Shown piece by piece: positions 12,719 through 21,391 of a DNA stretch of 45,107 bases (the first letter of the stretch is position 1; each line of letters opens with the position of its first letter). Below the pieces are notes generated by a model that saw only the letters and a program-made list of their open reading frames with translations, did not search any database and was not told where the DNA came from. The DNA is from a virus: IMG/VR virus record IMGVR_UViG_3300013130_000007, positions 1 to 45,107 of that record, one strand, 5' to 3'. The translations under genes were made by a program, and so were the position numbers.

Positions 12719-14840
12719 GTTGCAAAACATTGGACCGCATCGTCACTTTCAAGTTGATTTGACTAGCGGTCTTATTGGTATTGTCGGCGCAAACGGCGCA
12801 GGCAAGTCTACGTTGGTAAACAGCATCTACGCAGCGCTGACAAATGATTTCAGTCGCTTTTCAACTGTCAAGTCTGACATTATCCGAAATGGATCAGGGA
12901 CAGAACCTAGTTTTATTCAGCTTGAAGGCGTACATCGTGGTCAAGAGTTTTTGCTTACGCGATCTCTGCGGCCAAGCGGTAACGAATTTTCTATTGGAGG
13001 AAAATCGTATACGAAGGCTAACGAAGTCAATGACGCAGTAACGGCTGAACTGAACATTACCAAGTCAGTGATCGACAAGTATGTCTTTGTTGACCAGTGG
13101 CAAATGTTTGGCTTTTTGAACGAGACAGCTAGCGAACGAGCTAAAACGTTTCAATTTCTTTGCGGCACTGAGATTGCAAGTCAGATTAACAAAGTGTGTT
13201 CCGACTATGTAACTCGGCAGCAAGACATAGAGATTGTTGACAACTCGGTTGAGCTAGAAGCCGCAATTGCTGAAGCGAAACAATCAATGGACGAGGCTAA
13301 GAAAGAAGGTAAAGAAGCTGAAGCTTGGTTGCTTTCTGAAGAGGCGCTAGATGCAGCACAGAACCTTTATCAGGCAGGTAAGCGTGTTATAGAAGCTAGA
13401 GAACAAGAAGCAAGAGCAAATGGTTTGCTTACTTTGTCACTAGAGGAAAAGACAACGCTGACTGAAGCCAGGATTGATCTAGAGGATAAAATCAAAGCCA
13501 AACAAGCTTGGTTGAAGAAATCAGAAGAAGCTATTGCAGCTGCAAGAGCGTTTTTGAAATCTCAAAAATCTCGTGACAATATTGCAAGTCTAATAAAAGA
13601 AACTGCCATCGATTTAAGCGACGCAAAATTGATGGTTAAAGAACGTGCTGACGCAGATAAATGCAAAGTAGAGCTGTATATCTCGCCAAGTATTCGGTCT
13701 TCTACAAAGGAGTCAATTGCAAGCTTGACTAGCATGATCAAGGCAGCTAAAGCATCCCAATTAGACAATGCAGTCTGTCAGACTTGCTTACAGCCAATTG
13801 ACGATAAGCATAAGCAAAAGCTTAAAGCCAGTTTGGCTGAAAACGAGAAAAAGCGTTCAAACCTTGTCGTAGCATTGCAATATTCGGAAATGTATGACAA
13901 CGAAGAAGCAGCAAGGCAGCAATCGCTACAAGGCTGGGTTGAAACTGTAACACGGCTAGAGGCACAACTGGAAAAGCTACAATCTGCTGAAGAATCTGAT
14001 TCAATCGAAAACAACTTAACGGTTGAAGAAGCTAAAGATTGGTTACGTAAAGAAAAAAAGTGCAGCGCTTTGATTGAAGAATTGAACGAAAAGCTATCGG
14101 GTTATCCGGAAGGCGGGATTATAGGTAGACTCGAAAGAAGTCAAGCAAATGTATTTCGTGCAGAAGCAAGGTTGCAGGCTGCACGAGATATCATTAAGGC
14201 AGCACCTAGCGCAGCTGAATTTGCTAGAGTTAAGAAAGAGCTTAAGTCGCATCGTGATGCCGAGAACAAGCGGGCAATAGCACTAGGTCGCTATCGTGCG
14301 TTCAAGCGAACGAAAGCAAACTCCGAAGAAATGCTGGCTCAACTCAAACTTCGGTTAGCCGAGACGGCTAAAATCCGGAATTTGCTGGAAACGATTTCTT
14401 ATGTTGGCGATGTATTTCACTGGAACGAACTGCCAAAAACGGTATCACAAGCAAATCTCGAGTTGTTGATCGATGACATCAACAGCAACTTGAAGTTGTT
14501 CAACAATCCGTTTGTAGTTGAAGCCGATTCTGATCTCACGTTTAGAGTATTTTTACCAGGTCAACCGCCAGTCAAAGCAAAGCAATTGTCTGGAGGACAA
14601 AAAGTTATCCTAGCAATTGCTTTTCGTGCTGCTCTGGATAGAGTCTTTGGCCATGATGTTGGTATGATGTTTCTAGACGAGCCAACGGCCGGGTTGGATG
14701 CAGACAATGTGAATTTCTTTCATGAAGCTTTGCAACAACTTGCCCAAAAAGTTGGTCACAGTCGCCAGTTGGTCGTTATCACACACGTCCAAGAACTTGG
14801 AACGGTTTTCGATCAGCTAATAGAGGTCAAGAAAGGATGA
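12699..14840 (+). CDS. SbcC/Rad50-like ATPase (T4 gp46-like)
   Basis: A 713-aa SMC-type ATPase. It has Walker A GANGAGKST near residues 30-38, long coiled-coil segments on each side of a zinc-hook CxxC (CQTC near residue 359), the ABC signature LSGGQ near 630, and Walker B MMFLDEPTAGLD near 656. This is the expected arrangement for SbcC/Rad50/gp46, at the short end of the family as in phages. With the upstream SbcD-like subunit it should form a DNA end-processing complex. Confidence 0.93.
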   Translation: MQITRVRLQNIGPHRHFQVDLTSGLIGIVGANGAGKSTLVNSIYAALTNDFSRFSTVKSDIIRNGSGTEPSFIQLEGVHRGQEFLLTRSLRPSGNEFSIGGKSYTKANEVNDAVTAELNITKSVIDKYVFVDQWQMFGFLNETASERAKTFQFLCGTEIASQINKVCSDYVTRQQDIEIVDNSVELEAAIAEAKQSMDEAKKEGKEAEAWLLSEEALDAAQNLYQAGKRVIEAREQEARANGLLTLSLEEKTTLTEARIDLEDKIKAKQAWLKKSEEAIAAARAFLKSQKSRDNIASLIKETAIDLSDAKLMVKERADADKCKVELYISPSIRSSTKESIASLTSMIKAAKASQLDNAVCQTCLQPIDDKHKQKLKASLAENEKKRSNLVVALQYSEMYDNEEAARQQSLQGWVETVTRLEAQLEKLQSAEESDSIENNLTVEEAKDWLRKEKKCSALIEELNEKLSGYPEGGIIGRLERSQANVFRAEARLQAARDIIKAAPSAAEFARVKKELKSHRDAENKRAIALGRYRAFKRTKANSEEMLAQLKLRLAETAKIRNLLETISYVGDVFHWNELPKTVSQANLELLIDDINSNLKLFNNPFVVEADSDLTFRVFLPGQPPVKAKQLSGGQKVILAIAFRAALDRVFGHDVGMMFLDEPTAGLDADNVNFFHEALQQLAQKVGHSRQLVVITHVQELGTVFDQLIEVKKG

Positions 14841-15679
14841 GCGTAAGCAAAAGGCATGAGCACACCTGTCTTCACATGGATTCGGATCGGATTATATGGG
14901 GCATGACGCCTCAAGGCGTAGCAAAGCCTGTAAAGCTGCGTGATTTAGAAGAAGTACTGCGTGCAGGGAATTATCGTGTAGTTGGTTTACCGACTAACTA
15001 CGGGTTAATTACGGAACTACACGCATTGTTGATGCGAAGAAAAGCAAAGGCGCAAATTTGGATTGGTTCTCCTGAAGTTTGTCCTAGGAAAAACTGCCAA
15101 CCTGCGCCGTTGCTTTCTTGCTTGTCAGTACTAGAAGTGCATGACAATCTGCATCACCGATGGCACCTCCTTTCAAGTGAGACTTACAACAATTTTCTTT
15201 TGTTGCGAGCTTTGCATGATGAAGGGTTTTCTGACTTGACTGGAGCAATCTACAATTCGCACTGTCTTAAACCGTTTTGTCAATTTGTAGGTTTGACAGA
15301 CTGGAAACTGGCGACGAATGTAATTGCCAGCATTGGAGATCCGCGGTGGTATTTGAATCCGAAACGACCTTATCGAATGACTCGATTGGAAAGTTATTTC
15401 GGGCTGATTCGTTCGCAGCTTGTAGATAAAAGAAACGTTTTGCGACAACAAAGACGTGTTGCTTTGATGCAGGTATTGGATTCATTACCTAATGACAATT
15501 GGTTATGGTCAGAACTTGCAGCGAGATCACTTCAACGCGTAGATGGATGCAAATTGTTACTTGGATTTTTAGTTCGCAACTGGTTGACGCAGCTTACACC
15601 GCTAGATCACTTTGATCCTGATCGGTTTTTTCAGCATCAAGAAGCAAAATTGAGTTACTTTAATCAGTTCAAGGATTGA
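14837..15679 (+). CDS. Hypothetical protein in the recombination operon
   Basis: A 280-aa protein that begins at an ATGA overlap with the SbcC-like gene. It has a possible small metal site (EVCPRKNCQ near residue 75) and an arginine-rich C-terminal half (LVDKRNVLRQQRRVALMQVL). I do not recognise a domain. Its tight coupling suggests a role in end processing or replication, but that is position only. Confidence 0.6.
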   Translation: MSVSKRHEHTCLHMDSDRIIWGMTPQGVAKPVKLRDLEEVLRAGNYRVVGLPTNYGLITELHALLMRRKAKAQIWIGSPEVCPRKNCQPAPLLSCLSVLEVHDNLHHRWHLLSSETYNNFLLLRALHDEGFSDLTGAIYNSHCLKPFCQFVGLTDWKLATNVIASIGDPRWYLNPKRPYRMTRLESYFGLIRSQLVDKRNVLRQQRRVALMQVLDSLPNDNWLWSELAARSLQRVDGCKLLLGFLVRNWLTQLTPLDHFDPDRFFQHQEAKLSYFNQFKD

Positions 15680-15685
15680 GTTGTT

Positions 15686-16183
15686 ATGCGAGAGCTAAGT
15701 GTTCGCATCAGGTTTACTAACCCCAGTCTAGGAAACGAAAAAGATTCCAAAACAGGTCGTTTTCGTTTTCAACGCAGTCCAGGACGTGAAGGTAAAATTT
15801 TGTTTTTAGCAACTTGGCAACATGCCAACATGAAGTTAGCTGCGGACATGCTAGGGCGTCATCAAGAAGCAATTAAGCAAATTTGTTGGGATATTGAAAT
15901 TGACGCGACTTTGCGAGAGAAGTGCTTAACCAAGTGCTACTATCAAAAGTCACCGGGAGGTAGAGAACGTTGGAGTTTGCATGAATCTATTATGCAAGGT
16001 CAAACGATCACTATCAACTGCGTAGTACCTGTTGAAATTGACGATCAAGACTTTTGGTCGTTGATGCAGATTGCCGGAAAATACAAAGGTCTCTCACCTT
16101 GGCAACCCGGCAAATACGGTCACTACGAGGTTATCAGCATTCAACCAAGAAGGCGTCAATTGTCGGTAGACGTTGACGCATAA
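15686..16183 (+). CDS. Hypothetical protein
   Basis: A 165-aa basic protein with a beta-rich C-terminus (GKYKGLSPWQPGKYGHYEVI) that recalls uncharacterised phage proteins I cannot name. It starts six bases after the previous stop with only a weak TTGAG-type binding site. It precedes a strong hairpin and the helicase gene. Confidence 0.6.
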   Translation: MRELSVRIRFTNPSLGNEKDSKTGRFRFQRSPGREGKILFLATWQHANMKLAADMLGRHQEAIKQICWDIEIDATLREKCLTKCYYQKSPGGRERWSLHESIMQGQTITINCVVPVEIDDQDFWSLMQIAGKYKGLSPWQPGKYGHYEVISIQPRRRQLSVDVDA

Positions 16184-16188
16184 AAATT

Positions 16189-16216
16189 GCCACCTGGGCG
16201 GCGAAACCCAGGTGGC
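16189..16216. promoter_or_regulatory. Strong intergenic hairpin without U tract
   Basis: A perfect 10-bp stem GCCACCTGGG / CCCAGGTGGC with an eight-base loop, five bases after the stop of the preceding gene. No T run follows, so it may be an RNA-processing or mRNA-stability element, or a factor-dependent terminator, rather than a classic intrinsic terminator. The rest of the gap to 16305 shows no further clear signal. Confidence 0.6.
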
Positions 16217-16304
16217 ATGCGTGTAGCGGTCTGCGGTGTACGTCGCATGACCCGTTGTTATTTTACCGACACAAAAATGAAATGCAATGAGGAGAATGGC
16301 TTGA

Positions 16305-17798
16305 ATGGCAGCTAAAGTTGTAACTTTGTACAAAACGGGAAATTTAATTTACTTGGATCCAACAAGTGATCGCATTTTTTCAACTCTCAAACCAGTACTG
16401 ACTTTCAAAGAGCCTAAAAAAGCATTTGGCTACGAAGCAGCGCAGTTAAAAAAGCAAGGTCGGTCAACTTTCGAGTTTGTAGAACACACTCTGTTTGAGT
16501 TGGACCATAAACAAAGGATTGCAACAAGTTTTGGTTTTTGGAAGCTAATTCGAGACGCTCTGCGAGGCGCAGGTTATCAAGTTAATTTCAAAGACTTGTC
16601 GCCACCGCAACCAACAAAGTTTGAACCGCATTGGAAAAACATAAGTCAGTACTCGTTGCGGGACAACCAACCAGAGTTTATTGAGAAAGTGCTAACAAAC
16701 CGCTGTGGGCGATTTGATTGCCCTCCTGGTTTTGGTAAGTCTTTCATGATTGGAATCATTGCAGCCTTGTTGCCAAAAGCAAAGATTGACGTAGTAACGC
16801 GAAGAGTCGCAGTATTGCGCGATCGTATTTATCCTGAGCTTGTGCAAATGGTTGGTGATGTCGGCATTGTTGGGGGTGGTAAAAACGTTCGCAACAAACG
16901 TGTAATGTGTTACACAGTCGGTTCTATGAAGCACAGTCCGGCAACCGCAGATATTTTGATAGGTGATGAAGTTCATGAATTAGCTGCGGATGTGGCTTCA
17001 GCTGAACTTGTGCGTTGGCAGAACAGTCGTAATTACGGGTTGTCTGCTAGTCACGACTTACGCTGGGACGGCAAAGACTTGCGTGTTCATGGTATTTTTG
17101 GCCCTATTGTTTTCAGGGTGGACTATCAGCAAGCACAAGAAGCTGAAATGGTAGTTCCTATTGAAGTCCATTGGTCTTCTGTGATCATGGATTACGATCC
17201 TTGTGGCGCTAGGGAAGACGTTGAGAAAAAGCGATGCGGCATCTGGAAAAACGAATACCGCAATCAAGTAATTGCAGATGACGCAAGAAGCTACAGCGAC
17301 GACACTCAAGTGTTGATTACAGTCGACACGCTAGAGCATGCCATGAATCTAAAGCGGCTTTTACCTGAGTACACTTTGGTTTACATGGAAAACGGTTTGA
17401 CAGAATCAGAGCGCGCAAGATACGCAAAACAAGGATTTTGCAAACCAGATGAGCCATTAATGGATTTAGAGCGACGAATGAAACTGACAAAAGACTTTGA
17501 AAAGGGTAAACTTAAAAAGGCGATCTGTACTACGGTATGGAACGTCGGAGTTAGTTTTAACAGTCTTGCTGTTTTAATTCGAGCTGCTGGAGGCGGTTCG
17601 GCTATCAACGATATCCAAATTCCGGGACGTGTTAGCCGTATTGCTGAAGGAAAAACGCATGGCATTGTTCACGACTACCTCGATCAGTTTAACCGCGGCA
17701 TGAAAATGCAGGCAGCAAGTCGTGCTAGGACTTATGAGCGAAACAAATGGAAACAAATTTTTCCCAGAGCTGGAATGTTAAAGGAGCTGCTAGGGTAA
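16305..17798 (+). CDS. Superfamily 2 DNA helicase (UvsW-like)
   Basis: A 497-aa helicase. Walker A is CPPGFGKS near residue 138, motif II is DEVH near 219 (ILIGDEVHE), motif III is GLSAS, and motif VI appears as QIPGRVSRI near 438 (family form Q..GR..R). The N-terminal 130 residues resemble the small DNA-binding domain of T4 UvsW. UvsW-type enzymes unwind R-loops and branched recombination intermediates, which fits the neighbouring SbcCD, RecA-like and replication genes. The start follows GAGGAG; a nearby ATG is out of frame. The stop overlaps the next start (TAATG). Confidence 0.88.
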   Translation: MAAKVVTLYKTGNLIYLDPTSDRIFSTLKPVLTFKEPKKAFGYEAAQLKKQGRSTFEFVEHTLFELDHKQRIATSFGFWKLIRDALRGAGYQVNFKDLSPPQPTKFEPHWKNISQYSLRDNQPEFIEKVLTNRCGRFDCPPGFGKSFMIGIIAALLPKAKIDVVTRRVAVLRDRIYPELVQMVGDVGIVGGGKNVRNKRVMCYTVGSMKHSPATADILIGDEVHELAADVASAELVRWQNSRNYGLSASHDLRWDGKDLRVHGIFGPIVFRVDYQQAQEAEMVVPIEVHWSSVIMDYDPCGAREDVEKKRCGIWKNEYRNQVIADDARSYSDDTQVLITVDTLEHAMNLKRLLPEYTLVYMENGLTESERARYAKQGFCKPDEPLMDLERRMKLTKDFEKGKLKKAICTTVWNVGVSFNSLAVLIRAAGGGSAINDIQIPGRVSRIAEGKTHGIVHDYLDQFNRGMKMQAASRARTYERNKWKQIFPRAGMLKELLG

Positions 17799-18574
17799 TG
17801 GATAAGCGCAAGTTTAGTCGTCCACCTAAAATTGGAAGTCAAGCACGACCAGCAAGAAGAGTGGATGCGAACGCGCTTCCACCTGAGGTAGAGGAGTTCA
17901 AACAAACTTATATTACAGAGCGTCGTCTTATTGAGCGTTTTCGTAATCCTGAAGCGACTCCTTACAATCCTGCGGCAAGTTTAGACGGTAAGTCTATGTT
18001 TGATTCACCGGAAGAACGAAGTAAGGAAAACCAGTGGTTACTTACATACAAGAAGTTATGTAAGCTTCAAAAAGAAACGACGCCAGTATTTTTTGTGCGA
18101 GTTCTGTTTAAGGTTTTGCGTACTTCATCGCTATCAATTCCAACTGTTCAGCAGCTAGCTTGTCCAGGTACGATTGATTTGGTTGTTGAATGTATAAAAG
18201 CTGTACCTGTTGAGTTGCGTGCTCAATTCATCTCAGAAACGCAAAGAGCAACTTCAGCGATTCGTTTGCATCAAAAAGCGGGTAGCTCGTCTTTCCCTTT
18301 GGCGGTATACTACGCCATCGTTGATTCTCGACTTGGCCTATCACCATTGTTCAAGTATTGCCTAGCAATTACGACAGTGGAAAAGGTTCAAAAAAACAAC
18401 GACGAAAGCGTACATTGCGACAAGCTAGAAAATCTAGCAAAGCAATACGAATTTTTAGCGTTGCTGGATTACACCTTGTTTCAGAATTCCTACAATGAAA
18501 TCTGGCAAGATGCAATTCCGGAGCGTTTGCGTGTAGCGGCAAAAAGTTTCATGGCGACTGCTTTAGGGCAGTGA
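17798..18574 (+). CDS. Hypothetical protein between the two helicases
   Basis: A 258-aa protein with a basic N-terminus (MDKRKFSRPPKIGSQARPAR) and a helical body. It begins at a TAATG overlap with the UvsW-like gene and is followed by the DnaB-like gene. Position and size would suit a helicase loader or replication accessory, but no AAA+ or loader motif is visible, so this is only a positional suggestion. Confidence 0.6.
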   Translation: MDKRKFSRPPKIGSQARPARRVDANALPPEVEEFKQTYITERRLIERFRNPEATPYNPAASLDGKSMFDSPEERSKENQWLLTYKKLCKLQKETTPVFFVRVLFKVLRTSSLSIPTVQQLACPGTIDLVVECIKAVPVELRAQFISETQRATSAIRLHQKAGSSSFPLAVYYAIVDSRLGLSPLFKYCLAITTVEKVQKNNDESVHCDKLENLAKQYEFLALLDYTLFQNSYNEIWQDAIPERLRVAAKSFMATALGQ

Positions 18575-18602
18575 AACGTGTACCTCGCATGAAAGGAAAA
18601 AA

Positions 18603-20279
18603 ATGCAAGACCGACAGTCTACAAGACTGTCAGGAGCCCATTTGCGATTATTCGTGGCGATCCTTGTGCAGAACGAGGGCGTATTTGAGCATTTTAAGGG
18701 CCGACTGACAGTCAAACATTTTGAGGAAGATGAATATAGGCTGCTGTATCGTGCAGTGCTCGATCACCATGCAGCTTACAGTAGTTTGCCTAGTTTCGCT
18801 GAGATTGAAACAGGACTTGAAAGCTACTTTGAAGAAGATCCCGAAATCATATCTGAAAGCTCGCGAGAAGAGCTGGAAGATTTCTTAGCTTACGCATTCA
18901 ACCCGGAACTGTTTTCAGATTATCCTGTCAATAGTCCTAAGTTTGAAAAGTTCGCTTACAACGCAGGTAAAAAGTTTTTACTGCAATACCAGAAATCAAT
19001 TCTGGAACAAACGTTTCGCACCGAAACGTCGCTTGATCAGTTGCCGTTTATTTTGCGAGCGGCACAAAGCCAGATCGAGCTTATTCAGCTTTCTAGCTAT
19101 CACTCTGGTGCAACAATTTCGTTTCCAGAGGAATGGGACAAACGAGCAGCACGCATGATTCAGTCGACAGGGATAGGATTCCTCGACAAGTATCTTGGCG
19201 GTGGTGCATGTAAAGGTGAAGTGTATGGCGTCATGGCTCCGTATGGCACATGCAAAACTACGCTTGCAGTTATGCTCTGGTGTACGACAGCACAACAAGC
19301 TTACGAACAAACTTTGATGGATGAATGGGATGGTCAAAAAGGGTTGTCAGTGCTTGTCACGTACGAAACACCACTTGCACCTGAGATTCAACGACGAAGT
19401 GTAATGTATGCAGCGCAAGTTAGCCGATACAGTTTAGACCGGATGGCAGGTGTTGGTTTGTCAATGCTTCGGGATGATCCTGAAAATCCAGACACCTACG
19501 AAAAGAGAATATTCAAGCAAGAAATTATGGACGGAGTGTTTCGTCCAGAACGCAAACGTGTTGAAGATACTATTGTTTGGTTGAATGAACATACTTTGTG
19601 TTTAGATTTTTCGGGCTCGGATAAACGCTTTCCTACCGCAGGCAATGGAGGCATAAGCGAAATCATTGAGCGAATAAAGATGGAGCTAAGAAACAGGAGC
19701 GACAAACACTACGTCAAAAATGTAATCATTGATTACTTGGGTTTAATGATCGACCGCGATTTGTCTTTGAAAGCAGATAAGCGATCTATATTGGAAGATC
19801 ACAAGACATACCAACAAGCTGGCGAGCGTGTCGCTAAAGAAATATGCAAGCAACACTTCGATTGTCACGCGTGGATATTTCATCAGCTTAGTGGCACAGC
19901 AAATGCGATGCTTAGTCCTACAAAGACGTTGCATCACACAGACGCAAAAGGTTCAAAATCTTTTGCAGAAAACTTGGATCACTGTTTTGTATTTGGAAAC
20001 TTGAACAATGACAGCATGGGACAAATTGCATGTACCAAGCATCGTCACTGGCATAAGTTACCTCCATCAATCATCAAAGTTGACGGTGAGTTTAATCTGG
20101 TATCTTCACCAGAAAACTTTCACATCGACAGCGATGGTAAAATTGTGGACAAGTCTACGGCTTCAACTGCCGGTATTGTCGCAAGCGATCCTATGTTTGA
20201 TGCTTTAATGGCAGAAGCAAACCCAAGTTATCAATCTACAACTGATTCTGATGAAAACGATTTTGATGCAAATGACTGA
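18603..20279 (+). CDS. DnaB-like replicative helicase
   Basis: A 558-aa protein with a helical N-terminal domain and a RecA-fold ATPase from about residue 190. The Walker A motif is MAPYGTCKTT (about 210-219), with Cys where the P-loop glycine before Lys is usual. Walker B is VIIDYLGLM near 374. It is followed by AKEICKQHFDCHAWIFHQLS, which matches the LK.LA.E....V....QL region of DnaB helicases, and TLHHTDAKGSKSFAENLDH, resembling the 'D.rgSg.ieq.aD' motif. It should unwind the phage fork with the primase encoded next. The acidic C-terminal tail (DSDENDFDAND) may bind partner proteins. Confidence 0.85.
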   Translation: MQDRQSTRLSGAHLRLFVAILVQNEGVFEHFKGRLTVKHFEEDEYRLLYRAVLDHHAAYSSLPSFAEIETGLESYFEEDPEIISESSREELEDFLAYAFNPELFSDYPVNSPKFEKFAYNAGKKFLLQYQKSILEQTFRTETSLDQLPFILRAAQSQIELIQLSSYHSGATISFPEEWDKRAARMIQSTGIGFLDKYLGGGACKGEVYGVMAPYGTCKTTLAVMLWCTTAQQAYEQTLMDEWDGQKGLSVLVTYETPLAPEIQRRSVMYAAQVSRYSLDRMAGVGLSMLRDDPENPDTYEKRIFKQEIMDGVFRPERKRVEDTIVWLNEHTLCLDFSGSDKRFPTAGNGGISEIIERIKMELRNRSDKHYVKNVIIDYLGLMIDRDLSLKADKRSILEDHKTYQQAGERVAKEICKQHFDCHAWIFHQLSGTANAMLSPTKTLHHTDAKGSKSFAENLDHCFVFGNLNNDSMGQIACTKHRHWHKLPPSIIKVDGEFNLVSSPENFHIDSDGKIVDKSTASTAGIVASDPMFDALMAEANPSYQSTTDSDENDFDAND

Positions 20280-20306
20280 GCCTAATGATAGTAATTGAGG
20301 GAGACT

Positions 20307-21389
20307 ATGGACAATGACGAGAAAAAAGCGCTTAATCGGGCTTTGTTTCGACGTTGTAAAGCAACGTTCAAACATGTGCGCATTAAAAATCCCGGGGAAA
20401 AACAAACTCGCCGATTGACGACGGATTTGATTACTGGACAACCTAAATCGGTGATCACTCATCCTGGAGAATACTACGCAGTTTGTTGTCCTTTCTGCAA
20501 TGACACGCGATATCGGTGTTACATTAATCATCGGTATGGTACAGATGACGAGTTTGGTAGATCGCAAACACAGTTAGCCTTTTGCTTTAATGCCGGTTGT
20601 TCACTGGCATCGAAAGCACCTCACGCATATCAGGAATTAGCTGAAATGTTGTGCGGGCAAAAGCTAGTCAGTTTGCGCAAGGCCACAATTGCGGAAGGTC
20701 GTGAAGTTGATGTTGATCAAATACGAATGACTTGGCCAGGCAAAGTAACCCGTATCGATCAGCTTCCGCCAGAGCATGAAGCCAATGTTTATCTGACAAG
20801 TCGCGGATTTGATCCAGACAAGATCGGAAAATTTTGGAACGTGCACTGGTGCAGCGAGTCTCCGCGTTATATCTGCCAAGAACGGATAATCATTCCAATC
20901 TACCACAACAAAAAAATGGTCGGTTGGCAGGCTCGCGCAGCTTACGACATTGATTGGAAACTATCGCACTTACCGAAGTACTACACGGCTCCAGGAACTC
21001 CAAGACGTCAAGTCTTGTATAACCTCGGAAACGCAGCAAAGTATCAAACAGGTATAGTGGTTGAAGGTGTTACGGACGTGTGGAAGATAGGACCTCAAGC
21101 GGTATGCACGCTTGGAGCTTCATTCACGCAACCGCAACAAACCCTGTTTCGCAAACACTTTAAGGATTACGGTGGTGTGTTGCTATATGACCCGGACGTC
21201 AAAGACAAGATTGCATCACAAGTAGCGGCAATCGTTTCATCGCTACACGACCAGTTAAATTCCGGATTTTGCGCAGTGTACTTACCTGACGGCACAGATC
21301 CTGGTTCACTCGATCGTGATTTTTTAAGGCCTTACATCTTGCAGCAAGCCGCTGAGCAAGGTGTAACTGTCTCTTGGAACAAGAGGTAA
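20307..21389 (+). CDS. DnaG-like DNA primase
   Basis: A 360-aa primase, short as in phages. There is an N-terminal zinc-binding region (CCPFCNDTRYRC near residue 60 and CFNAGC near 93), then a TOPRIM domain with VVEGVTDVWKIG near 252, GASF, and LLYDPDVKDK near 293 (the D-x-D element). It makes RNA primers at the fork with the DnaB-like helicase. The start at 20307 follows GAGGGAGACT; the open frame also allows TTG twelve bases upstream, which would put the binding site inside the gene. Confidence 0.9.
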   Translation: MDNDEKKALNRALFRRCKATFKHVRIKNPGEKQTRRLTTDLITGQPKSVITHPGEYYAVCCPFCNDTRYRCYINHRYGTDDEFGRSQTQLAFCFNAGCSLASKAPHAYQELAEMLCGQKLVSLRKATIAEGREVDVDQIRMTWPGKVTRIDQLPPEHEANVYLTSRGFDPDKIGKFWNVHWCSESPRYICQERIIIPIYHNKKMVGWQARAAYDIDWKLSHLPKYYTAPGTPRRQVLYNLGNAAKYQTGIVVEGVTDVWKIGPQAVCTLGASFTQPQQTLFRKHFKDYGGVLLYDPDVKDKIASQVAAIVSSLHDQLNSGFCAVYLPDGTDPGSLDRDFLRPYILQQAAEQGVTVSWNKR

Positions 21390-21391
21390 TT